A stretch of DNA of 64,000 bases from Nectonema munidae (GCA_030549495.1 JAUIRK010001052.1:2542001-2606000); one strand, 5' to 3'. Counted from the stretch's first letter, positions 12,466-23,800 are shown. Numbers and translations: made by a program. Notes: generated from the letters alone by a model not told the origin.

Positions 12466-12599
12466 AAATTTATCAATTTACTTTGAAAGATGTTTAAAAA
12501 TGAACTCATATCGAACGTAATATAAAAGTATAAAATTTATCAATTTACCTTGAAAGATGTTTAAAAATGAACTCATATTGAACGTGTGTACCTATTTTT
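12466..12599. repeat. Tandem duplication, two copies of 67 bp
   Basis: The segment containing 'tatcaatttac' and 'tttgaaagatgtttaaaaa' occurs twice with a 67-nt period (12471 and 12538) and few differences. This is a recent local duplication in non-coding DNA. Confidence 0.85.
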
Positions 12600-13049
12600 G
12601 TGTTGATGTACCGATTACACATTCAATCTCTTTTGGGAAACCTAGATATTTCCTTTACTTTAGAATTAGCATAAAATATACAAGGACGTTGTCGGTTATG
12701 TATGCATATAAAAATATAAATGATTAGTCTATTTTACACGTACATTGAAAGAGCAAAGTACCATCACTTCATCACAAGCCTGGTATGACTTATTTTAGCT
12801 CCCATTTTTAAAAACAAACAAAAAATTGTATTTTTCTTGAATTTAGCCTGAAAATAAAAAAGGAAATGCTAGGTGGTTGAAATCACTGCTGATTACACAC
12901 TGGTCAGTCATTAAAATAGTGGTATATTTTTGTGACGCATTATTTTAACTAGATAGCATATTTATATTGACCATTGCTCAGTAAAATTATATAGAAAATA
13001 TTAGGGAAAAAGGCTAACCAGATTAACCTTATTAGTGCTGGTTGTACAA

Positions 13050-13990
13050 CATTGGCTCAATTATATCCCTTCAAATTTTGTGATTTTTCCTAAAATTGTT
13101 ACCTGCATCTTTTGGTACCATTTTCATGGTAGCTGAATGTTTCTTTTTTTGAAGTTGGGGTTGAAGTTGAACCGATAAACTATCAGCGATTTCTTTTCCT
13201 TTTAAAAATGAAGCATTGTTTACCCAATCTTTCAGTAGTTCAAATATAAAACTGCTATCGATGAAGCAAAAAGTGCCACCAATTTGACCAATCAAAAAAG
13301 AAATATCTTTGAATTTTTTGATATCTAAGTTTGGAAAACTTAGTTTTCTAAATTGAGAGCCTAAACTACTCAAAATTTTTGTCTTCTTCCCATTTTTTCC
13401 TTTAAATAGCATTTAGAGCAGATCTACATAACAAAACACAAAAAATTCAACGAATCTATTAATTTTGGTTATTTATCCTGCGCCAAAAAATTCTTGGTCA
13501 ACTTCTTTGAAGTTTGTTTAATGAGCATTTCATTTTTCAAAATAATATGGAAGTTTTGACATGCATGTAGCTTTGTGTAAAGCTCCAGGTTTTTTGAATC
13601 CAAAAAAATTATTTTTTTTCTTTGACCAAAGTACAAAACCACAAGCTCTTAATAATCTCTTCTTATGAAGTGTTGAAATTTCATTTCTTAACAAAAATTT
13701 AAAACTTCTTTTCGTTTTTATAGTCTTTGAACAAAAGCAGTGAAAGACAAATCTTCTAAAGACTGAGTTTTCAAAGTTGAAAAGTTTGACTTAAATCCTT
13801 CAAATATTGGAATGTTGGGGCTTTTAGAAGGTTCAAACTTTAAAGCATTCCAAACACTTGTAAAAATTGTAAATATTTATTTAATAAAAATGAAAATAGA
13901 AGTAATTTTAATTTGCTAATAAATTTGTTTGGTTTTTTTATGCATAGAACCTTATTTGGTTATGTCGCTATTGAACTGAATTCAGAAAAA
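13050..13990 (-). pseudogene. Coding-like relic with a 'PGALH' motif, family not classified
   Basis: Read on the - strand, about 13700-13560 gives 'RACGFVLWSKKKNNFFG' followed by 'FKKPGALHKATCMSKL'. I recall this G-A-L-H-x-A-x-x-M-x-K pattern from a widespread, uncharacterised arthropod repeat-encoded protein. Further along, 13071-13412 is open for 113 codons with 'LGSQFRKLSFPNLDIKKF'. Stops and frame changes break the reading. The end at 13058-13140 coincides with a repeat shared with 15279 and 51470. It is broken, and its function is unknown. Confidence 0.3.
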
Positions 13991-14080
13991 TGAGTATATG
14001 TGTAAAAAACTTTATATAATTATTTAAATAAAAAGTTCCTCTTTAAGATGAGCTGTCATATATAAATCAACAGATGAGTT
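13980..14080 (+). repeat. Single copy of the 18.2-19.1 kb tandem-repeat unit
   Basis: The run 'gtatatgtgtaaaaaac', 'tttatataattatttaaat' and 'aagatgagctgtcatatat' matches the tandem unit repeated at 18170-19105, here as one isolated copy. Confidence 0.7.
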
Positions 14081-14425
14081 TGAGAGAGTACGGTTCTGTT
14101 TTTTCTTCTAATTATGTTCTATGTATTTTTGTAAAATCCACATGTAAACACGTTCATTATATTTATTCTACTCACATACTACTCTTTCAGCATCTGTTCG
14201 GCTTTCCATTCTTTCAACTCGTTGCTTTTTGCCTTTGCATCAAAGATGTTCCCACAACACCCTGGTGTTTATTCATACGACTACGCTTTCATTTCTCTCG
14301 GAAAACTCTTCATTCGTTCACTTTAATTTTATGACTATGAACACTGCGTGTGTTCAAAATATTAAATAAAACACTTTCTTTGGAGACATTTTTTTATAGA
14401 GAGAGAGAATAATAAAAACATACAA

Positions 14426-14480
14426 CCTGTACTTTCTGATGGACATGTTCCGCCTATTGAAGGCTCATCAGCAACGCTTT
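14426..14480 (-). ncRNA. Hammerhead-ribozyme-like motif (type I), minus-strand copy
   Basis: On the - strand the order is CTGATGA, then GCC, loop TTCAATA, GGC, then GGAAC-AT-GTC. This is the hammerhead core order: CUGANGA, helix II of three pairs, GAAA box, a 2-bp helix III with AU loop, and cleavage after GUC. The GAAA box reads GGAA, one core substitution, so it is probably inactive. The flanks give only a weak helix I. Type I hammerheads with very short helix III are known from Penelope-like elements, newt satellite and other metazoan repeats. The downstream flank shares 'aaagtacaggttgt' with the 49.0-kb copy. Confidence 0.6.
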
Positions 14481-14510
14481 AAACATTTGAGTCGAAGTCA
14501 CGTTAGCAAA

Positions 14511-14552
14511 GCGTGGCTGATAAGCATTCAATAGGCGAAACATGTCCTGCGC
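14511..14552 (+). ncRNA. Hammerhead-ribozyme-like motif (type I), plus-strand copy
   Basis: The order is helix I strand GCGTGG (14511-14516), CTGATAA, GCA-TTCAATA-GGC, GAAAC-AT-GTC with predicted cleavage after C14546, then CTGCGC (14547-14552). GCGUGG and CUGCGC pair along all six positions with two wobbles. The GAAA box and GUC are intact. CUGAUGA is changed to CUGAUAA and helix II has one mismatch, so activity is doubtful. It sits head-to-head with the minus-strand copy, making a long inverted repeat, and is followed by a TA microsatellite at 14578-14594. Confidence 0.6.
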
Positions 14553-14594
14553 AAAGTACATAATGTATTTTCATCACTCTATATATATATATCT

Positions 14595-15227
14595 CATAAC
14601 CTGTACGGTTGAACGCGGGTAGACAACTTGCGTGTTATCTACTCAAGAGCACGGGCTCACAACAGGGGAGCTGGAGAGCCAGTCCGTTAATTTAGATAGA
14701 GTAGAGTTGAACTCATTTTATATGACATATAAAAAATGAATACACCATTCGAAAACATTAAAAAATTCGCTCCTCTCCCGCCCAATTTTAAATCCGGGTG
14801 CCTCATTTAAAGATGAAAAAAGTAATATATAATAATTTTACGAATTAGGAAGAAAGAAGTGAGATGGAAAGCGGTACCAGTCCTTTCCAACACACAAATT
14901 TGTCGCATTCCAGACCTGATTTTGTGTATTTAAGTAACGATAAAAATGAGTATATGCGTTGTATGGAGCATTGTAATCTAAAAAATATAAACAGTTGAAA
15001 GAAAGAGAGAAAAATTTGACACTCACAGTTTATTAACGCAAAAATACGAGATAACGAAAAGAGAAAGTAAACGCAGAAGAAAGAGGCGATGAAGAAGCGA
15101 GCGCACATCCTTTTATTGACGGGGAAAATGGCATTGATACATTGAGTGCACATTCTCTAAAATAATAATGCATCTCGTATTTTAAGTTGCTCAGTTCTGA
15201 AAGTAAAAACGATCCTACAAAATTACT
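14595..15227. other. Repeat flank without a recognised gene
   Basis: A GC-richer patch (14600-14700) follows the hammerhead pair and may belong to the same element. The open frames at 14838-15153 on the - strand are rich in F, C and S with no domain and overlap in two frames, so they are not called. Nothing else is seen. Confidence 0.3.
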
Positions 15228-15246
15228 GGGGGCGTAAAACGCCCCC
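15228..15246. repeat. GC-rich perfect-arm hairpin
   Basis: GGGGGCGT and ACGCCCCC face each other across a 3-nt loop (GGGGGCGTAAAACGCCCCC). The arms stand out in AT-rich DNA. It borders the repeat that begins near 15279 and may mark an element end. Confidence 0.5.
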
Positions 15247-15278
15247 CTTCACTAAAAAATTAATTGTAGAAAATTGGC

Positions 15279-15844
15279 TGAATCATATCCCTTCAAATTT
15301 TGTGGCTTTTCCTAAAATCGCTAGCTGCATCTTTTGAAACCATTTTCATGGTAGTTGAATGACCCTTTCATGTCCAAAACTGTCAATCAAAAATTAAAAA
15401 ATTTCAGCAAAATTTTGACATTATCTGTACTTAACCTTATAACTTAGGATCTATATTATATAATACCCTGAAAATTTATAATTATATCAGTTTGGAATGC
15501 ATAACACTTTATATATTTAATTTTTATAATAATCATGGCTACTTTTTAGAAAATGTCAATCAAAATTTTGATTGATCAAAAATATATCTAATAAAATATA
15601 CCTTCAAATTTTACATAAAATATATGTTTTTATACTAAATCGGTCATGCTGTTTTCATTTCTGGACTCATTTTTTACATTTAGGATTTGAAAATACCTAT
15701 AAGTGTTAATCAAATTTGCGGTTTACTTCTGAAAATTGTCTCCAAAAACATTCCTTCACATTTTACATAAAATATATGTTTTATACCAAATCGATCATGT
15801 TATTTTAATTTCTGGACTCATTTTTTATATTTAGGATTTGAAAC
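15279..15844 (-). repeat. Satellite-carrying interspersed repeat, inverted copy
   Basis: This matches 51530-50930 in reverse complement. It holds a unique end block (through 'ccattttcatggtagttgaatg'-like sequence), then a palindromic stretch around 'caatcaaaattttgattga', then two of the ~155-bp satellite units. Part of the end block also occurs at 13058-13140. The hAT-like element at 15845 interrupts the satellite portion. Confidence 0.7.
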
Positions 15845-16119
15845 AGGGGCGCACATCCGGGGGGCGAAAATTACCTTCGCCCCCCCCCCCCAATAATTTT
15901 CTATAAGTAAGAGTTGCTGCTTGTTTATAAAACATGTATGATGATCGCATTTTTCCTATCGAACATATTTTACAGACGATGCGTGAGAGCTATATAATAA
16001 TAATCAATTGCTTCAATATGCACACAATAAGTAAGCAATGTTTATCACAGTGTCTTCTCTTTGTAGTATTTTTGAGCACACACATGTTGATGATCCACTA
16101 AATTTCCTCATATTCTGTC

Positions 16120-16268
16120 ACAGTGATTCTATTTCTCTTTCTCTCTCCTCTGTTTTTCTCTTCCGTTTTCTCTGCTAAAACTCAATCATTCACTCAAGCT
16201 CTCTTCTTTCATTCAAGCCCTCTTCTCTTGTTAAGCTCTCCTATCTCATTATTCAGCTCTCTTCTCTC
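16120..16268 (+). repeat. Pyrimidine-rich low-complexity tract
   Basis: A dense C/T tract with repeated 'ctctctt' and 'caagctctctt' words. The open frame at 16123-16362 is a by-product of this composition, as its product is almost all F, L and S. Confidence 0.75.
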
Positions 16269-16463
16269 CAGTGAAGTAGCTAGGGTGGGGCATGAGGGGC
16301 CGTGCCCAGACTCCTATGTACCACATGGTGCCCCATGCATCTTATGCGATATAAGTTTTTGAAAATTTTTCCAATGAAAGGATCAAGAAAGTATAAATAA
16401 TGTTGCGCAAGTTTTTTGTTTAAATTGTGCCCCTTCTATTAACTTTTTTTGGCTACACCACTG
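16269..16463. mobile_element. Nested hAT miniature element, 195 bp
   Basis: Left end CAGTGAAGTAGCTAGGG and right end (complement) CAGTGGTGTAGCCA form the common 'CAGTGGCGTAGCTA' type of hAT terminus. The flanking 8-mers cttctctc (16261-16268) and cttctgtc (16464-16471) match at 7 of 8. It is inserted in the larger 15845-17182 element, so it is younger than that element. Confidence 0.75.
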
Positions 16464-17182
16464 CTTCTGTCTAATTTCCATTTAGAGTTAAATTAAAATA
16501 GTTTTCAATCGTTACGATTTTATATCAATGGATATTGTTAGACTCGCGCTAAGAATTTTTTTCAACAAAAGTCACATCTTTATCACTACGTTTGCTACAT
16601 TTTATAACATTTGAAAACCTTAATTTTTTCAAGTCAAGAAATTTTTTTCAATAGTTATTTGGGAATGAATATTTTGATTATCTATTCAGTTTAAAAGCAA
16701 GAATACTCTATTTGCTTAATATTTGGGCAGAGATATTTTTTATAATGTTCGATTGTTAAATTTTATAAATAACACTGTACATAATCAAATCACTTTTTTT
16801 AAGAAAATTTGTTGATTATTATAATAAAAATATAATATCGAAACAAAATGTTTCAGTTGTTAAAAATGTACTGGGGGTGGGCATTTTTTCCCACTTTTTA
16901 ATTGGGAGTATTTTTTCTGCGCACCATATTCGATATGCAAATTTAATTAAAATATTTTCGCTGGAAGTATAGTATTTAAATTCACCAATTTTGTAAAAAA
17001 AAATATAAAGTAGTCTTATAAATTTAGGAGTTTAGGTATGCGCTGAATACACTCTATTTTAAAGGATTGCTTGAATATTTGGTCTCCCGTGGTATTTCCA
17101 GACCACTAATTTTGAAAATTGCAAGAAAAAAATTTCGCCCCCTCCCCCCCCCCCCCAATAATTTTGAAGATGTGCGCCCCTG

Positions 17183-18169
17183 GTGAAAATATACTTTTTT
17201 TTGTATATTTTGGCTTATAATACTTTCTACAATCATCTTGAGTATGAAATATTTATTAAAAAAAATAAAACGTATTATAAAATCTTTTGAAAATTTGTAT
17301 GATAGAAGGAACCAAAAAATGGATCAAACAAATAATTAAAAAAATATGTATCTTGACTAAATGGAAGATCTACCATGTTCTAATGAACAAGGGAGTGGTT
17401 TAATTATATAATAGATGCTTCAAAAAGATTTTGACTGTGAAAAAGAAGTTCCTCTTTTACAAATGAAAAATATTTAAATCTATAGCGTATCCTATAGGAT
17501 TACAATTAACATTTAGCTAAGATGGATAGGAAATCTGAAAATTTAGAATAGGTCAGATTTATCAAAAATGGCACAGATGCCAATATGTGAGAATTTAGTC
17601 ACTATCAAGATATTTTTAATTTAAATTGAATTTGTCCATCTTTTTCCTTTTGCGTCAAAGAAATAATTTTTTAGATGAAGAACGTGGACAACTTTTTGTA
17701 ATTGAACAATGAACATCACGGATGATTCATCAGAAAAAAACCTTTGAAATGAGATTGGTTGACAAATATTCAGGCCTGATAATAAAATACACGATACTGA
17801 TTAACCGTTTAACCGCCAATGGTCCACTTTCCCTCTGTAAAATCAATTAAAAAAAGAAACTGAAAGAAAAAAAAAAAAAAAAAGTTAAAAAGTCTAAGAT
17901 CAAGAAGATTCTTTAATCAGTATGGTTTGAGAGAGGAAAAAAGTAATTTTATCATCATAAAAAATTTTTCGAACACACATTGAAGAATATAAATTTCTAA
18001 TGAAAAAAGAGCTACCAAGAAAGGATCATCATGGAATGAATAGCAAAATTACATACTGTAAATTATAATATGACGTAGAGACTACAAGCCGATAACGAAT
18101 TTGTAGCCAAAAAGATGGAGGTCCTATCGAGTTACATAAGTTACTATAGAATGAAATATTTTCAGTGAA
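17183..18169. other. AT-rich DNA, nothing recognised
   Basis: No coding frame, terminal repeat or RNA gene was seen. A 20-base A run lies at about 17864-17883. Confidence 0.4.
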
Positions 18170-19105
18170 TTATCGATTTTTTTGACAGGTTTTATTGATT
18201 TTATAAAAAATGACATCACATTTAAATTCTAAATACTTGAAATGTATAAAAACTTTTTATAAGAATAAAAATTTTAATTTTGACATGGGCTGTCATATTT
18301 AAATTATTTTGTCAGGTTTGACTAATTTTTTATAAAAAAAAAAAGGAATATAACCAGTAAACACAGCCTACTTGAAAATGGGTATATGTGTGTAAAATGC
18401 CATACACGGTAAACTATATCATCTCCCTATACTTTCTATTAAAATCAATTTTTTGACATTTTTGATTAATTTTCATAAAAAAATGAAACCACTGAATTAC
18501 GCATGCTTAAAAATGGGTGTATATATGTAAAAAACTTTATATTATTACTTAGATAAAAAGTTTCTATTTAAGATGAGCTATCATATATAAATCAATGCTT
18601 TGATAACTTTAATTGATTTTTATAAAAAAAAATGAATATCACCGCTGAATTCAGCATGCTTGAAAATGGGTGTATATGTGTAAAAAACATTATATAATTA
18701 TTTGGATAAAAAGTTTCTTTTTTGAGATGAGCTGTCATATGTAAATCACTTTTTTGACAGGTTTGAATGATTTTTATAAAAAAAAAATGAATATCACCAC
18801 TGAATTCAGCATGGTTGAAAATGCATGTGTGAAAAACATTATATAATTATTTAGATTAAAAGCTTCTTTTTGAGATGAGCTGTCACATTTAGATCAATTT
18901 TTTGACAGTTTGATTGATTTTCATAAAAAATGAATATCACCACTGAATTCAGCATATTTGAAAATGGGTATACATGTGTAAAAAACTTTATATAATTATT
19001 TAGATAAAAAGTTCCTTTTTGAGATGAGCTGTCACATTTAGATCAATTTTTTGACAGGTTTGATTGATTTTCATAAAAAATGAATATCACCACTGAATTA
19101 ATAAG
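18170..19105 (+). repeat. Tandem repeat, about six to seven units of ~146-157 bp
   Basis: Markers 'agatgagctgtca' (18570, 18727, 18873, 19021) and 'ttttttgacagg' recur with spacings of 157, 146 and 148 nt. Earlier units toward 18170 are more diverged and the last units are nearly identical, so the array grew at its right end. One isolated unit lies at 13980. It is a different satellite from the one at 1.0 and 50 kb. Confidence 0.85.
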
Positions 19106-19108
19106 TAA

Positions 19109-19230
19109 ACTAACTATAAGAAATTGCTAAGTTATAATTTCAAGCTTCATCTATTTGCATTAATTTTTTACTAACTATAAGAAATTGCTAAGTTATAATT
19201 TCAAGCTTCATCTATTTGCATTAATTTTTT
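19109..19230 (+). repeat. Perfect tandem duplication, 2 x 61 bp
   Basis: The segment beginning 'actaactataagaaattg' and ending 'tttgcattaatttttt' is present twice without a difference (19109-19169 and 19170-19230). The identity points to a very recent duplication directly after the older satellite. Confidence 0.95.
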
Positions 19231-19776
19231 TCCAACTTCCCATTTTGAAGCTAAATTATTGTGTCATGAAATTTTTTTTAAATAAAAAACAAGTGGATAC
19301 TTTATTCTTCGTTAATATGTAAAATGTTGCATAAACACGTGTTTTATGTTATTAAAATTTACTTAATTCTTATGAAAACGATTTTTATAGATATTGAACC
19401 GTTTTTACCAATATACCGTGCCAAGAAAAAGTTTTCATTCATAACTAAATATTATATTACTTTTGTCATTTCCATTTTAAAAAATATTTTTATGAATTAA
19501 ATGGTAAAGATATTAACATATAAGTATGAATTTTTATATTAAACTTTATAATTGTTCTATTTAAATTCATAGAAAAATTTATATTAAGAACATCACAATT
19601 AAACCTTAATTTCTCTGCAAGACAAGTAATGAAGGAAGATAAAGAAAATATTTCAATACATACAATAAAAAGTATTCCTAGAAAATTTTTTTGAATGTTG
19701 TATTGCAGTTAAAAACCAAGTTTAATGAAAGTTAAATTAAAAAATATCATGGACAAAAGAAATAGTAATATTGAGT

Positions 19777-19935
19777 ATGTCAGATAAGCAAAAACAATTT
19801 TCAGCCATGAAGATCGAGCCTTATTCATATGGACGCAAATATGTTAGAAGACCTAAAGGAATGAAATATAATAAACGTTACATCAAAGACCATGAAGGAT
19901 ACCATGATATTTTCAAAGGATTTACTTCTCAGTGA
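19777..19935 (+). CDS. Small open frame, 52 aa, unrecognised
   Basis: ATG at 19777, stop at 19933-19935. The product is basic and protein-like (it contains 'KIEPYSYGRKYVRRPKGMKY' and 'YIKDHEGYHDIFKGF'), unlike the F/L/I-rich frames that AT-rich DNA produces by chance. A possible 3' splice site (ttgtattgcag) lies about 70 nt upstream, so this could be the last exon of a gene. No signal peptide, membrane segment or known domain is visible and no partner exon was found. Confidence 0.25.
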   Translation: MSDKQKQFSAMKIEPYSYGRKYVRRPKGMKYNKRYIKDHEGYHDIFKGFTSQ

Positions 19936-20651
19936 TGGTTAGAAAACTCTTGTACGGCACTGTATAGAGGTGACCTTTAAGGTGCAATTTTGAGAGGTTT
20001 TTACTGTTATCGAAAGTTATACGAGAAAAATGATTACCCTATTATACCATATTGCTAATACAATATAACTATAAATAAAATATTTGTTTGCGTTTACATA
20101 CATTGTGACTTTATAAAACAAATCCATTACTTTCAAATTTAAACATTAGAATACATTCAGACAGAATACACATATAAATAACTAAAAGAAGGCACAGCCA
20201 GAGATACTCTACCTAGCTTGTTTTTCTTCTTTCATCGTTTCGCTATATAGAGCAAATAAATAAAGTATCAAGGTTATTTGTCGGAAACGTTTATAGTCTT
20301 TCTTCTAGATACAATTTTTCGATTTTCTTTCCTATAAAGTTTGGTGTTTCACTTACATTTATTTACGTAAAACAAAATTCTTGTCATAATTTCCTTTGGC
20401 AACTGAAGTGATCGTAATTGCCTAGGATTAGATTTCGTATTGACCATGACTATTCCGTTTTTCATCATTTAATTTTAATGGAGAGAGTTTGCGGAAAAGG
20501 TATTTATTGTTAAACTTACTATTTTAAACTAGTTTTAATATTTAATAATTGCAGAGCAAAAGATTAATTAGGCGTACATTAGGTAAAAAACAAATTTTAC
20601 AATAAGGTAAAAATTAAAAGTAATGAATTTTGCTTCCACAAGCCATTAAAG

Positions 20652-22842
20652 CAGGGGTAGGCAACCTCCGGCCCGCGGGCCAAATATGGCCCGCCAAACA
20701 TTTTCATCCGGACCGCCGATCTTTTAATTTTAGTTAATAGAATCTGGCCCGCATACCTACAAGAAATTAAAATAAGATGTTTTTTGATTATCAGCATTAG
20801 TACTATATAATAATAAGGTTGCATTGCAGCCCATTTATGTATTTGTTTTCGTACTAGACGAGCTATATTTTACAAGAAATCTTATTTATATGTTAGACAG
20901 AGCATGTGTTTGGTAGAGACTGATTTATCATACACATCTGATATCAATTGTAATGGAGTATTTGCAAGAGAGCAAACATAACAACAGATGCCCACTGCGC
21001 TAAACTGTATCATAATATACTCATGTAGCAACTAAATTTTAATTTTTTAATTCTACAATAATCAAAGAAGATTAAGCTTTGTGATATTTTGTTTTTTTGT
21101 ATAATAATAATTTTTATTCAAGCTAATGTCTGTCGTCCCGCCTGTTAAGAAGAGAAAGGTTGATCTCGAGGGTAGAACGTTCAACCCTAAGTGGGAAAGG
21201 TATTTTTTCATAGAGCGCTTTGGACATGCACAATGTCTCATATGTTTGAAAAAATTAGCTGTTCTAAAAGAATACAACGTAAGACGTCACTGGGAGACAG
21301 AACATGGCTCTTCAAAGTTCGCTTCGATGTCTGCTGTTGAACGAAAAGTTTCAATTGATAAACTGAAAAGCAACCTGGAGAAACAATTTTCTCTTTTTAA
21401 CAAGCAGAATGTTGAGGCGGAAAATGTAACATGCGCCAGTTACGAAGTCTCCAAAATCCTCGCTTACCGAATGAAGCCATTCACAGATGGAGAAATCATT
21501 AAAGAATGCTTTCTTGCTGTAGTGGATTCCATTTGTCCCGAACAGCGTTCTGCCTTTGAGAAAGTGAGTCTTTCTTCCCGTACTGTTTGCCGCCGCATTG
21601 AAGATATTTCCGACAACGTAAACGACTCACTTAAAACACGTATCTCGAAATTTGAAGCATTTTCTCTTGCTTTGGATGAAATCACAGACAGAAAGGACAC
21701 AGCACAGTTGTCTATTTTTATTAGAGGTGTTACTCAAGATCTTCAAGTTTTTGAGGAATTCCTCCAACTTATCCCACTTCGCGACACTGTCATGGGACAA
21801 ATTATTTTTTCAGCGTTGCTTCGATGTGTCGACGAGTACTCTTTGGATCTTTCCCGTCTTGTATGTTTGACAACTGACGCTGCTCCAGCAATGGTTGGAG
21901 AAAAAAAAGGCGCAACTTCGCTGCTTATTCGTCATTGTGAAACTGCTGGATACACTCAAACTATTCATAAAATCCAATGTATCATCCATCAAGAGACATT
22001 GTGCGCCAAGTCTGCCAATCTCGCTGATGTAATGTCTATTGTGATTAAGATTGTAAATTCCATCTTATCCCGAAGCCTTAACCATCGTCTTGGGTATGCG
22101 ATCTACAGCAAGAAATTGCTACTTTTTTACATCAAAAAATCTTCCATACGCTGAAAATTTCTCAGATCCAAAATGGCTAGCTCGTTTGGCCTTTCTTACG
22201 GACATAACAACATATCTGAACTCACTAAACTTAAAGCTGCAAGGTAAAGGCATTCTTGTCACCGACATGTTTGCGCAGATTACAGCCTTTGAGGTTAAAC
22301 TGCGCCTTTGGGAAGCTCAATTGACTTCAGGACAATTTACACATTTTTTTCATCTTGTTGCATGTGTTCCTGCGAATATAGACCAGGACGCCTGCGTTAG
22401 TGTTATCAAAATACTGCGTGAAGAATTTGCTACCCGTTTTGCAGCACTAAGATTGTTAAGTACAGACTTCAAGATTTTTACTTCTCCATTTGACTTCAAT
22501 GTGGAAGACGCTCCTGCATCTCTGCAGATGGAGTTGGCGGAACTACCGTGCGATGAGAAATTGAGAGCAAAGTTCAGCTTGTCATCTCCTCTATTTTTCT
22601 TTCAAAATTTTGTTTTTCTTAATAGAAAACAGCACCAACAGTCTCATTGATTTGTAGTTTTGAATAAATTACTTTGTACTATTTTGTTTTTACCAATTAT
22701 TATCATTTAATGATAAAGCATGTAAAAATGTATTATATATATTATAAAAATTAAAGTAAATCTGATATTTTGCTTCTTTGGCCCGTGAGCTCATTTCAAA
22801 TGTACCATCTGGCCCTCACCCTGAAAAGATTGCCTACCCCTG
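20652..22842 (+). mobile_element. hAT transposon with perfect 8-bp target duplication, internally deleted
   Basis: Both ends share CAGGGGTAGGCAA (14 of the first 15 bases match). The element is flanked by CATTAAAG at 20644-20651 and 22843-22850, a perfect 8-bp duplication typical of hAT. Subterminal DNA is GC-rich with repeated GGCCCG words, unlike its surroundings. At 2191 bp it carries a broken transposase lacking two segments, so it can move only if another copy supplies the enzyme. Perfect target duplication and well-kept ends point to a recent insertion. Confidence 0.95.
21126..22650 (+). pseudogene. hAT transposase, BED finger plus partial catalytic domain (GTF2IRD2/SCAND3-like)
   Basis: The first frame (21126-22154) has a BED-type zinc finger at residues 23-60 (W23, then C37-x2-C40-x14-H55-x4-H60). 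Next come the RNase-H-like catalytic segments with SLALDEITD (D184) and CLTTDAAPAMVG (D251), then a C-I-I-H-Q-E-x-L-C segment. After 'SRSLNHR' the sequence shifts into the second frame (22090-22650). That frame resumes with SDPKWLARLAFLTDIT, LNLKLQGKG and FEVKLRLWEAQL, all standard for this family. The stretch usually between 'LNHR' and 'SDPKW' (including the R-W-L-S region) is missing. The C-terminal dimerisation segment is missing as well, replaced by 14-20 unrelated residues. The copy is non-functional. Confidence 0.9.
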
Positions 22843-23051
22843 CATTAAAGTCTCTGTTAAGTGCATAGATAAGTTATATCATCTATATTCGTAAACATTT
22901 AGAGGTCAATCCATTTAAAATATATTAGGTGTATCTTAAGGGGGACAAAAATAATGTAGCAAAGTATCATTACTTTTATTTTTCAGAATATAGTTGACCA
23001 TTCTACTAATTATATAAGTTTTATTGTTGCATTGCTGACTGTTAAGATATA

Positions 23052-23800
23052 ATGAAACTTTTTCATTTTAATTCAATGGCTACAACAGGATCAGATCCAA
23101 GGTTTTGGCTCCAAGGCAATCCATTACAAAGTTTTTCAATGTCACGACTGCGTACATGTAAAGATGCTTTATTTTTGTTGCAACATTTTTACATAAATGA
23201 AAAACAGAATATTGCTGTGAGCCAGAATGAAGCATGCATGAAAATTAAAGAAGTTTGAAATCATGCTAAGATCCCAACTATGCTTTTAAAATTATATCAT
23301 CGATACAAACAGAAATAGACACGGTGATAGTGACATAACAAAAGAACACGTTTTCCAAGCCGATATTGAAGAGCTATTTGACATTGCGACAAAAATGCAA
23401 TGCCGATAATGGTTAATTTGGAAGACAAACATTTTTTCACTATGCAGCGGAAAAGTGTTGTGATCTAGCACGAGTGGTGCGGATAAAAAAATAGTTTTCT
23501 TGAAATCAGGAGGCAACAAAGAAAAAAGAATCTATTACAATGGCTAGATATAAAGCAAGGTGAATTGAATAGAACAGGATAAGTAATCCACTTTCATTTT
23601 TCTTCTTCATCGCCCTCATCAGATAAGGAATATCAGCCATCAGTTTCGATTCTATCTTCTTAATCACTACCTTAAAAACGTGCTAGAAAAACTAATATTG
23701 TCAAGTCTCAGGAAGTCATTGAAGCCCTAATTAAGTTTGGAATAAATCAAAAAAGTTTTAAAGCTCTGCGAATTCGATGTCATTCTTTTAGCTTTAAGCT
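23052..23800 (+). pseudogene. Coding-like relic, family not classified
   Basis: 23052-23258 encodes a 68-residue start with 'DPRFWLQGNPLQSFSMSRL' and 'RTCKDALFLLQHFY'. In another frame further down come 'HGDSDITKEHVFQADIEELF' and 'DIATKMQ'. Together they resemble the start of an uncharacterised protein family I recall from several arthropod genomes. That family has a short N-terminal block, then a region with 'FQxDLDxLFDIA'. Stops interrupt it. The Tigger element at 23928 lies immediately to the right, and some coding-like sequence resumes at 25940-26110, so the Tigger may have landed in this gene. No function is proposed. Confidence 0.3.

Larger units (their letters stand above)
15845..17182. 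mobile_element. hAT-like element with 14-bp TIRs, about 1.34 kb, no coding left
   Basis: The left end CAGGGGCGCACATC and the right end (complement, 17169-17182) are identical over 14 bp. Next to both lie runs of C or G and an 'aataatttt' block. No clear 8-bp target duplication is visible; the flanks are tttggaaa and gtgaaaat. The interior contains a pyrimidine-rich tract and a second, nested hAT miniature at 16269. No transposase motif was found, so this is a non-autonomous element or an emptied copy. Confidence 0.6.

Noticed and set aside
16123-16362. Serine/leucine-rich membrane-like protein
   Set aside because: The composition comes from a pyrimidine tract and the frame runs into a hAT miniature.
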